Below, piece after piece: positions 55,492 to 64,000 of a stretch of 64,000 nt of DNA (position 1 is its first letter; the number at the start of each line of letters is the position of its first letter). The position numbers and the translations under genes are program-made. The stretch is from Torymus aiolomorphi. Its lineage: Eukaryota; Arthropoda; Insecta; Hymenoptera; Torymidae. The stretch is taken from NCBI GenBank assembly GCA_036365515.1, contig CM070873.1, positions 177,183,604 through 177,247,603 of the forward strand. Direction: 5' to 3'. Under the pieces are notes generated by a model that made no database searches, was not told the origin of the DNA, and saw nothing but the letters and a program-made list of their open reading frames with translations.

Positions 55492-56035
55492 ATGGCGTGC
55501 TGCCTATCGAAAGAGGCCAAGGAGCAGAAGAGGATCAACCAGGAGATCGAGCGCCAGCTCAGGCGGGACAAGCGCGATGCGCGTCGCAAGCTCAAGCTCC
55601 TGCTGCTGGGTACTGGTGAATCCGGCAAGTCTACATTCATCAAACAGATGAGAATTATCCATGGCTCCGGCTACTCGGACGAGGATAAGCGGGGGTTTAT
55701 CAAGCTGGTGTACCAAAATATCTTCATGGCGATGCAGTCCGTGATACAGGCGATGGATCTCCTGAAGATTCAATACGCGTCGTCTTCAAACATAGAGAAA
55801 GCCGAACTCGTGCGGGCCATCGATTTCGGAACGGTAACAGCATTCGAGGAGCCCCACGTGCAAGCGATAAAGGATCTGTGGGCAGATGCCGGTATACAGG
55901 AACGCTATGATCGTAGATGAGACTACCAGCTGACGAATTCTACCAAATATTACCTGATGGAGATAGACCGAGTTGCAGCGCCAAACTACCTCCAAACAGA
56001 ACAGGACATTCTTTGTGTAAGAGTGCCCACTACCG
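55492..56035 (+). pseudogene. G-protein alpha-q pseudogene, N-terminal half
   Basis: From ATG 55492: [20 protein letters not shown], the G-alpha-q N-terminus with its two palmitoylation Cys. The P-loop [20 protein letters not shown] is intact. At 55918-55920 TGA replaces a family Arg in the DRRRxYQLTDS segment. Homology goes on in the same frame (EIDRVAAPNYLQTEQDIL) to VRVPTTG just before switch I, then stops at ACCG/GTAAAATT, which looks like a splice donor. About 181 of some 353 family codons are present and no other intron is seen. The parent activates phospholipase C beta. The copy has a stop, several substitutions at conserved sites and no second half, so it is not functional as G-alpha-q. 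Confidence 0.92.
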
Positions 56036-56049
56036 GTAAAATTACATTA

Positions 56050-56460
56050 AAAATCAATGTGTTTATCATACTTTTTTGTGAGATGGTTGACTTTACAGGA
56101 AATCTTTATTCGATGCTTGCATATGATATAGAGTTAGTCAAGAACACGAATAAAGATTTCTTTTCTGCAAAGCCAGTCATCTCACATAAAAGTACGAAAA
56201 ACATTGACTTTTACTGTAAGTTAGTTTTTCCTCGAAAGCAATGTGATTTTGAATCTGATTAGTAGGCCATATGGGTTTCAAAGCCTGAGTGTGTCAATGT
56301 ATTTTTCATACTTTCATATGAGATGGTTGGCTTTACAGGAAAGCTTTATTTGTGTACTCGCATAAGACATACATCTAGTCAAGTACACGAATAAAGATTT
56401 CTTTCCTGTGAATTCAAACATTTTACATGGAAGTGCATAAAACAAATTGATACACTGTGG
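56050..56460 (+). repeat. Diverged duplicated hairpin unit, spacing about 240 bp
   Basis: GAGATGGTTGACTTTACAGG ... ACACGAATAAAGATTTC occurs at 56080-56170 and, diverged, at 56320-56405. Each contains an internal pair AATCTTTATTCG / CGAATAAAGATT. Confidence 0.6.
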
Positions 56461-56519
56461 ATCACAATCTCGTATAGTATAAAAATCAGAAATGCGCAAG
56501 TGTTTTTCTAATAAAAAGT

Positions 56520-56870
56520 GCTTACATGCGAAATACGCACAATTTTTTATAATATAAAAATGCGTATAGGCGAAATACGCATAATTTTTTATAATGTAAA
56601 AATGCGTATAGGCGAAATACGCATAATTTTTTATAATGTAAAAATGCGCATAAGCGAAATACCCAGAATTATCGAAAATGCGTATAGGCGAAATATGCAC
56701 AAAATTGAAAATGTATAGGCGAAATACACACTTCTAGTTTGCAACAACAAGCCATCTTCGGATAATGACTAGATCTTTATAAAACTATTTGGCATCTGGC
56801 ATCATCTATATATAAAAATGCGTATACGCGAAATACGCATGATTTTTTATAATGTAAAAATGCGTAGACC
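56520..56870 (+). repeat. Satellite motif cluster (same core as 11.3-24.8 kb)
   Basis: Simple array of about 38-bp units AAAATGCGTATAGGCGAAATA with CGCATAATTTTTTATAATGT tails, five to six units to 56735 and two more at 56816-56868. Same orientation as the main array 32-45 kb away. Confidence 0.9.
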
Positions 56871-56871
56871 T

Positions 56872-57245
56872 CGCATCCGACCTGTCCCAACACCTGGACG
56901 TAAAAACCTACGGAGTGCATCACCCGGACTCCATCATCGGGCATCTAGAACACCTAGACCACGTATCCGATCTCTCCCTTCACCTGGACACAAAAACTTA
57001 CGGAGCGCACTACCAGGACTCCGTCATCGGCCATCTGGAACACCTAGACTTGCATTCGATTTGCTCTGGCCTCTGGACACAAAAACCTACGGAGCGCATC
57101 ACGTAAACTCCATCATCGGCCACCTGGAACGCCTATACCTCGCATCCGATCTGTCCCGACACCTGGACCCAAAAATCTTCGGAGCGCATCACCTTCACTC
57201 TATTATCGGCTACCTGGAACAGCTAGACCTTTCACCTGGACACAA
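56872..57245 (+). repeat. 90-bp GC-rich minisatellite with a 30-residue period, four units
   Basis: CGGAGCGCAT-type marks fall at 56911, 57001, 57090 and 57180. In one plus frame the units translate as variants of LDTKTYGAHHxDSIIGHLEH, and a second frame is open for 165 codons. It sits inside the AT-rich hairpin satellite. Either a transcribed protein-repeat relic or a GC-rich minisatellite captured by chance; I cannot name a family. Confidence 0.75.
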
Positions 57246-57361
57246 AAACCGGGTATCCATTTTTAGGATTGCAGTTGCAATCATGCGAGGCGACGTCCTG
57301 AATTTTGAAATGTAAATAATAACTGAGACTATAGTAAAGTGACTAACCTGCATCTCATTAT

Positions 57362-57850
57362 AATAAGAAATGTGTATAGGCGAAATACGCATATTTGTTT
57401 ATAATAGAACATATGTATAGGCGAAATATACAAAATTATTTATAATAAAATGCGTATAGGCAAAATGCGCACGATTATTAACACTGAAAAGTGCGTATAA
57501 GCGAAATACGCATAATTATTTATAAAAGAAAATGCGTATAGACGAAATAAGCACAATAATTTGTAAAAGACAATGCTTATAGGCGAAATATGCACAATTA
57601 TTTGTAATAAAAATGCGTATATGTGAAATACGCACTATTATTAATAATAAAAAATGCGAATACGCAAAATACGCATAATTATTTATAAAAGGAAATACGT
57701 ATACGTGAAATACGTACAATTGTTTATAATAAAAAATGCGTATAGACAAAATACGCATACTCATTTTCAATATAGAATGCGTATAGACGAAATACGCATA
57801 TCTCTTTACAATAAAAAAATGCGTATAGGCGAAATACGTAAATTTTGATT
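57362..57850 (+). repeat. Satellite motif cluster, about 38-bp units
   Basis: About 12 units of ATGCGTATAGGCGAAATACG with tails such as CATAATTATTTATAATA, diverged (GACGAAAT, GCAAAAT variants). Confidence 0.9.
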
Positions 57851-58135
57851 TTAACAATAGAAAATACAGATGTTTATTATTATAGTATAATAATACTAAA
57901 GATCTTTAATATTTTTGAAATATGTAGCGCCATCTATTTTGAAATCAATTGGGATTTTCCAGAGATGGCGCTTGTGTAATATTTCATCAATATTATGTAC
58001 TTCCTACTTTACCGACCTATGGGTCAGTCAAATCGCAGAATTGAGTTTGATACCCCCTTAAATAAAATGTTTTGATTTGAGCAGAGCAATGAAATGGCTT
58101 TCGATTAAGAGGGATATGTTATATAGTAAAAACTA
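57851..58135. other. Intergenic DNA
   Basis: AT-rich, nothing recognised. Confidence 0.4.
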
Positions 58136-58139
58136 ACGC

Positions 58140-58260
58140 AATATACGTAAAAGCGCATTGAATTTTTCGTACACCTATTTCAATGTATATGTAGCACGGG
58201 TCGCTCCTTTATTTAGGCTTATTCTATACTTGCCTTCGGAGCGCTCCCGCGCTCCTTGAT
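58140..58260 (+). repeat. Copy 3 of the GCGCTCCCGCGCTCC dispersed element
   Basis: GCGCATTGAATTTTTCGTAC ... GGAGCGCTCCCGCGCTCCTT, matching 42590-42690. Confidence 0.75.
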
Positions 58261-58261
58261 G

Positions 58262-59211
58262 AATATAAATGGACTGAATATTGATTTCTATGTAGCACCA
58301 CCAAAGTTTTGTTTACCTTACGACGGGATTTTAGAAATCAAAATTCTTACTGAACAAAAATTAAGACTAGACGAGGGCTATTTATAAATAAATCATAGTA
58401 AGATCAAACTGAAAGCAGCCCATAAATTAAATCATAATCTTAATACAGTAACTGAAAAGCTACAAAAAATGGATAAAGAATTAAAATCAAGAATAACAAT
58501 AGAACAGAAGGAAGTTTTAAAGAAAATACGGACGAAAAACAAAGCTTAATACCCATAATTCATGAAAATTGCGGACAAGTAATACAAATAAACGAAAAAA
58601 CTGAAAATTTTCAAATTGAGGATGAAATGGAGAAATCATCTTGTTTAATATCTTATGAACCTGAGTTAATCAATAAAAATGAAGTAAATATAAATTCAGA
58701 AATAACATTATATGATGACGTTATGAAAATTTTAAATACGATTCCAATATTAGAGGCAGAAGGAAAGGATTTACAAAAAAAAATGTTAAATGAAATTCTA
58801 CCAGAAAATATAAATGATTTACATTATGAGGAAATTTTGGAAAATAACGAAAATAATATTAAGTCATTAATAAATAATATTAATATTGCTTTTGAAAATA
58901 ATGACCAAGCAATCGATTTTGAGGAAATCGAATCAACAGATTATAAACAATTTTTGACAATAATGAATAAAAAGATTGAAGTAGATTTAGAAGATTATAA
59001 TAAACTCTATGGAAATAAAAAAGAATATAGCTTTATATCTTATGAAATAAACAATTTACCTGAAGGTTTTCAGATAACAGGAGACTTTAACATAGATGAA
59101 AATGAAATTTTAAATTTGGGATCAATAAATTTTATAGGAAAAAATGAGTCAGTCACAGCGTACAAGAAACCTGGCGAGCTCCATGTACCTCGACGACATC
59201 AAGGAAGTTGA
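58262..59211 (+). pseudogene. LTR-retroelement fragment, degenerate
   Basis: The first segment reads NINGLNIDFYVAPPKFCL then PYDGILEIKIL, which resembles the flap and C-terminal part of a Ty3/gypsy-type retropepsin (usual form DGIIG-DFL). A stop follows at about 58386. Further Lys/Glu/Asn-rich segments come next, and a 194-codon frame (58627-59211, MEKSSCLISYEPELINKNEV) without recognisable motifs that ends in HVPRRHQGS. The downstream DNA (59212-59470) has a repeated CCTTACTCAT...AAGCAGA block and AATAAA signals as in an LTR. I take this as debris of one retroelement, order and family uncertain. Confidence 0.4.
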
Positions 59212-59501
59212 AATCGTCAGCCTTACTCATTTAGCAAGCAGATCTTATAAATTATTGAAATTGTAATCGTAAGCCTTACTCATCTTGTAAGCAGACCTTA
59301 TAAGTTATTTATAGTAAATTTATAAAAGCAAGTGTAAATTCTAAACGTAAAGAACAATTATAAAAAAAAGAATTGTAAGTAAAATTACAACGCATCGATC
59401 TACCAGAAGCCAGCAGCTTGTATTGGTAAATAAATTATTGTATTTTATATAATAAACATACATAAAACCAATTACTATTTATTTCCACTTATTTCCGGAC
59501 T

Positions 59502-59573
59502 TCCCGTATGGTCTAGTGGCTAGGATACCTGGCTCTCACCCAGGAGGCTCGAGTTCGATTCCCGGTACCGGAA
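59502..59573 (+). tRNA. tRNA-Glu(CUC)-like, 72 nt
   Basis: TCCCGTATGGTCTAGTGGCT gives the acceptor and D arm with a good A box. The anticodon arm CCTGG-CTCTCAC-CCAGG gives anticodon CUC. B box GAGTTCGATTCCC. Acceptor pairing has one mismatch (C4 with C69) and the T stem one (A52 with C62), so it may be a mildly decayed copy. No T-run terminator follows soon. An LTR begins 5 bases after its end. Confidence 0.7.
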
Positions 59574-59577
59574 CCAC

Positions 59578-60416
59578 TGTTAAGTCTTGATTGTCGAGGA
59601 ATCTACTCTTATAATTGATTGTTAGTTATATTTTGGCTTATTTACCTTTTTTTCCTGTTAGTGTAGGTTCTCGAAATGAATAGATTGATGGTTCAATAAT
59701 TGCACTATTTATTCGTTTATAAAATTAACAATAAATTGATATAGAGCCACAAAATAATTATATTCGATCTGTTCGATTAATATGTGTGATATATGCGTTG
59801 CTTGCGCGGATAATTAATATCGATAGATTATTGATTTTGTAGATATAAGTATTTTCTCGTAGTCTGTTATAGGCTCGAATTGGCCTGTATAATAATCGTT
59901 TCTCCTCTTGTCGGCTGGAGTGGTACAGAGCTCGCGACTTTTGCATGATTACTGATTTGTGTGTTGAGAGTCGCCGTATTTATTAAGCGGTTAATTTGGG
60001 TTAAAGATGATTTTGACGCTGAGTCAAAATCATCTTTTTAAACAAATTTAGTAAACATTTAAATATCATCATTTCGATTTCACATTTAAAAGTGCTGATT
60101 CTAAACAAAGTTGCGATGAGCGGTTGGTTTCACAAGGTCAGTGGCTCGCTACATCACGCTGGCTGTTGCGTAGCCGAAATTGCTGTACTGTTAAAATTCG
60201 CACTCGCATCGTTTTGTGGGTCAAAGAAATGAATATTGGGATTTAATAACGTCACAGACATATCAGTTTATAATTTGTCTTGCCCCATCGCAATGCCGCT
60301 TGCATTGGAATGCAACGTTGTCAAAATTTGCATATACGACATTTGTATGTCAGAAAATTACTGGCGATAAATATGCATTGTTAATTTGATTTTAGAGATA
60401 CGTCACAGACGTAACA
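59578..60416 (-). mobile_element. LTR, minus orientation, partner of the solo LTR at 42896
   Basis: Reverse-complement copy of 42896-43696: on the plus strand it begins TGTTAAGTCTTG and ends CGTCACAGACGTAACA. Outside the right end, CTTCCCCCC is the complement of a polypurine tract, so it may be the 3' LTR of a minus-strand element whose interior is largely gone. The flanks (CCAC and CTTC) show no target duplication. Confidence 0.75.
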
Positions 60417-60790
60417 CTTCCCCCCTTAGATTGTTGAATATCGTAGAGATTCAACAAGTATAATAATAGTTAGTCATCAATAATTTTCTGTTACAATAAT
60501 TTCAAATTACAATTATAAGATGGCAAGTTAACTATAAATACAACAACGTCTTTCATAAAATGTTTTGAGAAATTTTGAAATAATTTCAATATGGTTCGTT
60601 TAACATTGTGGTTCATTTCGTACAAGAATGTTTACAATTTTCCTGTGTTGCAATTTTTTTCTCTATGCTAGTTGATACGTGGGTGTCAATAAATTTGCAA
60701 TCACATAATTTTGTGGATCAAGAAATTACTGATGAGAATATGAATATCAAATGTAATTTATAGGGATACGTCACGGATGTAACACCTATA
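60417..60790 (-). repeat. Second partial LTR-like segment
   Basis: Ends GATACGTCACGGATGTAACA near 60763-60782, close to the LTR terminus at 60397-60416. Suggests a nested or duplicated LTR piece. Confidence 0.45.
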
Positions 60791-60799
60791 TTGTAAGCC

Positions 60800-61360
60800 C
60801 CTTTTTCTTGAGTAGAGCTTGCTTCCCCCGGCTATATCGGTTGCAGTTTTATTCAAATAATCGATACGCTAATAATTACTGCCGCTTGTCTACGTGACTC
60901 CTTTTTTATAGTGGAGCTTGAGACCCCCAGCTATGTGGGTCTAAATTTTTTTAAATAATCGACTCGCGTGCTTTATAACTCCCTTTTTATGTGTACCTGA
61001 AGTTCCATGGCAATATGGTTTTAAGACTTTCACAAATAGTCGCCTCGATAATTGGCGCGTCTGCGTAACTCTCTTTTCTTTCGTGGAGCTTTCGTTCTCC
61101 GGCGATGTGGGTTTAAGAATTTTTTTAACAATAATTGATTCGCATATTCTTGCACGTCTACGTAACTCGCTTATTGGCGTAAACCTCGCATCCCCCGGCT
61201 ATTTGCTATTAAGTTAATCCACTCGCTTATTGTCACACACCGGCGTAACTCCCATTTTTCTATGATGGTCCTAGCGTCCCTCGGCTATTTGAGATTAAGA
61301 CGTTTTTAATAAATCGACTTACCTACTGTTTCACGTCTAAGTAACTCCATTTTTTTGAGC
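60800..61360 (-). repeat. Diverged array of the 93-bp minisatellite
   Basis: Repeating CCCCCGGCTAT, AATAATCGA and ACGTCTACGTAACTC blocks are the reverse complement of 29365-29722, more decayed, about six units. Confidence 0.7.
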
Positions 61361-61679
61361 CTGCGCCCCTGGTTATTTTGGAGTTTTTTTTTAATATCCT
61401 CTGCGTGCCCACCTAAAAAAGTTGAGTTAATAGTGAAGAGCGCCTGCATTCTAAATAAGGTCATGATAGATTTTAAATGGTCTACTACTGTTGCATCTGG
61501 TTCATTACTTGCTGGTGCACAGTTCTGGAAGGCGATGAACTCGAAAATGAAGTGTTAACTGGCGATGGAATATTATGTACTTTGAGGAGTAAACTCACGT
61601 GATTGTTTGTACCAAATCAAGTCTGAAAGGTTGCCGCAGCACAATAAAAATAAAAATTTTTATATTGGTAATTATCCCT

Positions 61680-62010
61680 ATATACACGGTGACCCATTTT
61701 AATCGCTACACTCGGATTTTTCGGATCCTAAGACAGATAGGAAAAAATGATTCAGACAAAAGTTGTAGGGGACGAAGGGGGCCAAACGATGGTCCTAACA
61801 GCTTTGACCTTCAACTTGACCTTCAAGGTTATTTCAAGGTCAAGTGGTTTTTTTTTAATAGGAACACCTATTTTGGACCCCGGATTCGGAAAGAGCGGGA
61901 AATTTTACGTTCAAAATCATATTGAGACATTTTTTTTTCAAGGTCATTTCAAGGTCATTTCAAGGCCAAATGAAGGTCGAACTCCGAAAAATCCATTTTA
62001 AGTCGTTTTT
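61680..62010 (+). repeat. Dispersed element rich in TCAAGGTCA boxes
   Basis: Starts near ACGGTGACCCATTTTAATCG, which I believe is common in insect repeats. TCAAGGTCA is at 61834-61842, 61938-61946 and 61949-61957, with TCAAGGCCA at 61960-61968; TTGACCTT (inverted) is near 61804 and 61816. The last three are 11 bp apart. TCAAGGTCA is the site of monomeric nuclear receptors such as FTZ-F1 and ERR. No coding function seen. Confidence 0.55.
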
Positions 62011-62310
62011 TCCATGAGTCACAGGCTTAAGTGGTTCAAACTGACCGTAGGTTTAATAGGGAAACCCACACACCCAAAACTTTCACATCCTAGTAAACAA
62101 ATATCAAACTTGCACATCCGAACCCCATGCTCTTCATAGCCTCACATGCTAAACTGTTACACCAGACATCCCCAGTCCCACACATCTCTACCCCATGTCT
62201 GATGTTTGTTTAACGGAAACTTCAAGATCATTAAAGCTTCTGTTGTAAATGTGTCAACCTTACGTTTAGTGCTACCCAGAAACAACGACGTGGACGTAGT
62301 AAGGATTGTT
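62011..62310. other. Intergenic DNA
   Basis: Nothing recognised. Confidence 0.4.
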
Positions 62311-62317
62311 TCCTTTG

Positions 62318-62569
62318 GGGTGCTTGATTAAAGTGAGTCCCCTTGCCTCTCACTGTTCAGGGTGCTTGATTTAAGTGAGTCCCTTCGCCTCTCACTGATC
62401 GGGGTGCTTGATTAAAGTGAGTCCCCTTGCCTCTCACTGTTCAGGGTGCTTGATTTAAGTGTGTCCCTTCGCCTCTCACTGATCGGGGTGCTTGATTAAA
62501 GTGAGTCCCCTTGCCTCTCACTGTTCAGGGTGCTTGATTTAAGTGAGTCCCTTCGTCTCTCACTTATGT
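62318..62569 (+). repeat. 42-bp tandem repeat, alternating A/B units
   Basis: GGGTGCTTGATT starts at 62318, 62360, 62402, 62444, 62486 and 62528. Odd units carry AAAGTGAGTCCCCTTG, even units TAAGTGAGTCCCTTCG, so the true unit is an 84-bp dimer repeated three times. Confidence 0.92.
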
Positions 62570-62575
62570 GTTTAT

Positions 62576-63640
62576 CTAACCTCGAAGAAAATGTTCGAAA
62601 TTACGACCATTTGCTTCCAGGCACATAGTCAAACGCCTTTGGAAGTGGCGAACGGTGTTTAGCAAAGTTTGCCTTGGAATGGCAGCGCATGCTCGACGAA
62701 TTCTGTCCATCATGTCTACTCTTGTGGTGGGCCTTTCCTCAAAAACGGCATTTTTTAAATACCCCCATAAGTAAAAATCTGGTGATGTAAGATCTGGTGA
62801 GCAAGCAGGCCATTCAACCGGACCACCTCGACCAATCCATCTGTTACCATACTGCTCATTCAAAAAGTCCTGACAATTCGAGCGAAATGTGGTGTTGCGC
62901 CGTCCTGCTGGAGCCACATTCTTCATCGCGTTTCTAAGTCAACATCTTCCATCAATACAGGTAGTTCATCTCTTATTAGCGTTAAGTACGTGTGTTGATT
63001 AACATTTTCTTCGAAAAAATAAGGGCCAATCACACATCCATTAATAATCCCACACCATACCATAATACTCCATCGTCTTTGATGGTTTACAGTTCTGACC
63101 CAATGAGGATTAACATCAGACCAGTAATGACAATTATGTCTATTCAATTCCCCATCACTTTGAAATTTTGCCTCATCAGAAAAAAGAACAAAATTAAAAA
63201 AGTCTGGATCATTTTCTATCATTTGTAAAGCCCATTGGCAAAACACAATACGCTGTTGAAAATGAGCAAACTGTAGCTCTTGGACCAGAGTAATATGATA
63301 CGCATGATATCTAAGCACCTTCATAATTCTTAAAAATGTACTTTTTGGAAGACCGATTTCCCTTTCGATTCGACGAGCGCTTATCTGTGGGTCAAGATGA
63401 ATTATTGCCAGAATAGTCACAACCCGATTATCATTTTCATCATATTGATGGCGCCTACGTTGACGAACCATGTGTCCACCACGAGCTCTTTGAGTTAAAC
63501 GTCTGATAGCCATAGCGTCAAGGGGGTCGTCTGTCTGGATAGCGTTCAGCATAAATTCTTGCCGCAGCACGATAATTACTTCGGCTTTCTCCTAAAGCCA
63601 ACATCATGTCAACGATCTCGTTGGGCGGATAGTCAGCCAT
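62576..63640 (-). pseudogene. Tc1/mariner-type transposase (DD41D by count), frameshifted
   Basis: Read on the minus strand from ATG 63640 (MADYPPNEIVDMMLALGESR), a helix-turn-helix type N-terminus. The frame slips in a C-run near 63520. It then runs through HLDPQISARRIEREIGLPKS, VLFSDEAKFQ (first catalytic Asp), VNPHWVR, VWCGIINGCVIGPYFFE and stops near 62926. The stretch with the second Asp (LQQDGATPH) is only in a third frame around 62885-62930, and the rest continues with RWIGRGGPVEWPACSPDLTS and PDFYLWGYLKN. I count 41 residues between the second and third Asp, hence DD41D. A real enzyme of this family is about 350 residues, as here. With two slips plus one it is inactive unless the slips are assembly errors. 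Ends of the element were not found. Confidence 0.88.
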
Positions 63641-64000
63641 TTCAGAGCCAGCTATTAATTACTATTAAATTTGAATAGTGAAATGGTATAAAAAATATTT
63701 ATAATTATAATATTTGCCCGTATACGGTCGTGACCAAAAAAAAAATGTTCCTAAATTATGGTAACTTTATCTGACTAAGTGTATTTGCCAAAAGTACTCC
63801 GATTGTCACACTTTTGTAATTGTAAGTTTTATAATAAAGTAATAATCATTAAATTATTTCTAATTTGAACTGCACATAATACTAAAACTTGCTTTTATTT
63901 TAAATATTGTGAATTATTGCCGTTCAAACTTGAGAAATACTAATATTGATAATGTAATCATTAAAGGCATATTTACAAATAATTTCTGTTCCGTCAAGAT
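63641..64000. other. AT-rich DNA to the window end
   Basis: No frame or repeat that I can support. The transposon end may lie within 63700-63780 (a TATACGGTCGTGACC block). Confidence 0.35.

Noticed and set aside
61355..62001. Small frames on the plus strand near the nuclear-receptor-box repeat
   Set aside because: Overlapping, no domain, and they run through repeat sequence.

Overview
This is a non-coding-rich, strongly AT-rich eukaryotic window, most likely from an arthropod and probably an insect. The evidence is an arthropod-type tRNA-Glu(CUC)-like gene, fragments of two animal G-protein alpha genes, a BEL/Pao LTR retrotransposon with a tRNA-Tyr-type primer site, Mutator-like and Tc1/mariner-type transposases, piggyBac-type TTAA foldbacks, and AG/GT intron borders. 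A parasitoid wasp would fit, but that is a guess. I see no prokaryotic genes. Almost everything is mobile or repetitive DNA.

Layout. 0-0.8 kb: 3' part of a DDE transposase with a Cys-rich tail. 0.8-7.4 kb: gene-poor DNA with inverted, foldback and motif repeats. 7.66-11.14 kb: a broken Mutator-like cassette of transposase, YqaJ-type nuclease and Ulp1-type protease. 11.3-24.8 kb: a satellite whose subunits share a GCGTAT...ATACGC hairpin core, organised in higher-order units. It is split at 14,497 by a young 7.44-kb BEL/Pao element (969-bp LTRs, TCTGT target duplication). 25.4-27.3 kb: nested foldbacks, one with tRNA-like arms. 29.3-33.7 kb: minisatellites, a hammerhead ribozyme core just downstream of a TATA box, and a roughly 960-bp tandem repeat. 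35.4-39.7 kb: foldbacks and two satellites with 291-bp and 313-bp periods. 40.3-43.7 kb: terminal-inverted-repeat elements and a solo LTR with AATG target duplication. 44.0-46.3 kb: a possible three-exon Lys/Glu-rich coiled-coil gene on the minus strand, carrying a TTAA foldback in an intron. 47.4-49.0 kb: G-alpha-i pseudogene split by another foldback. 51.1-53.1 kb: 280-bp satellite. 54.7-56.0 kb: G-alpha-q pseudogene with a TATA box and a CpG-rich leader. 56.5-57.9 kb: the 11-25 kb satellite motif again, interrupted by a 90-bp, 30-residue minisatellite. 58.3-61.4 kb: retroelement debris, tRNA-Glu, and an LTR inverted relative to the one at 43 kb. 61.7-63.64 kb: a short repeat dense in TCAAGGTCA boxes, a 42-bp tandem repeat and a broken DD41D-type mariner transposase.

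How it works together. No host pathway is encoded. The window records nested transposition and satellite amplification. The most rewarding parts are: (1) the three-activity Mutator-like cassette; (2) the hammerhead ribozyme next to a TATA box; (3) the frame-independent enrichment of ACTCA across the whole BEL/Pao element; (4) a family of foldbacks with CCC...TGAAAAT ends filled with short palindromes; (5) two different G-alpha copies 8 kb apart, both cut off at their 3' side.
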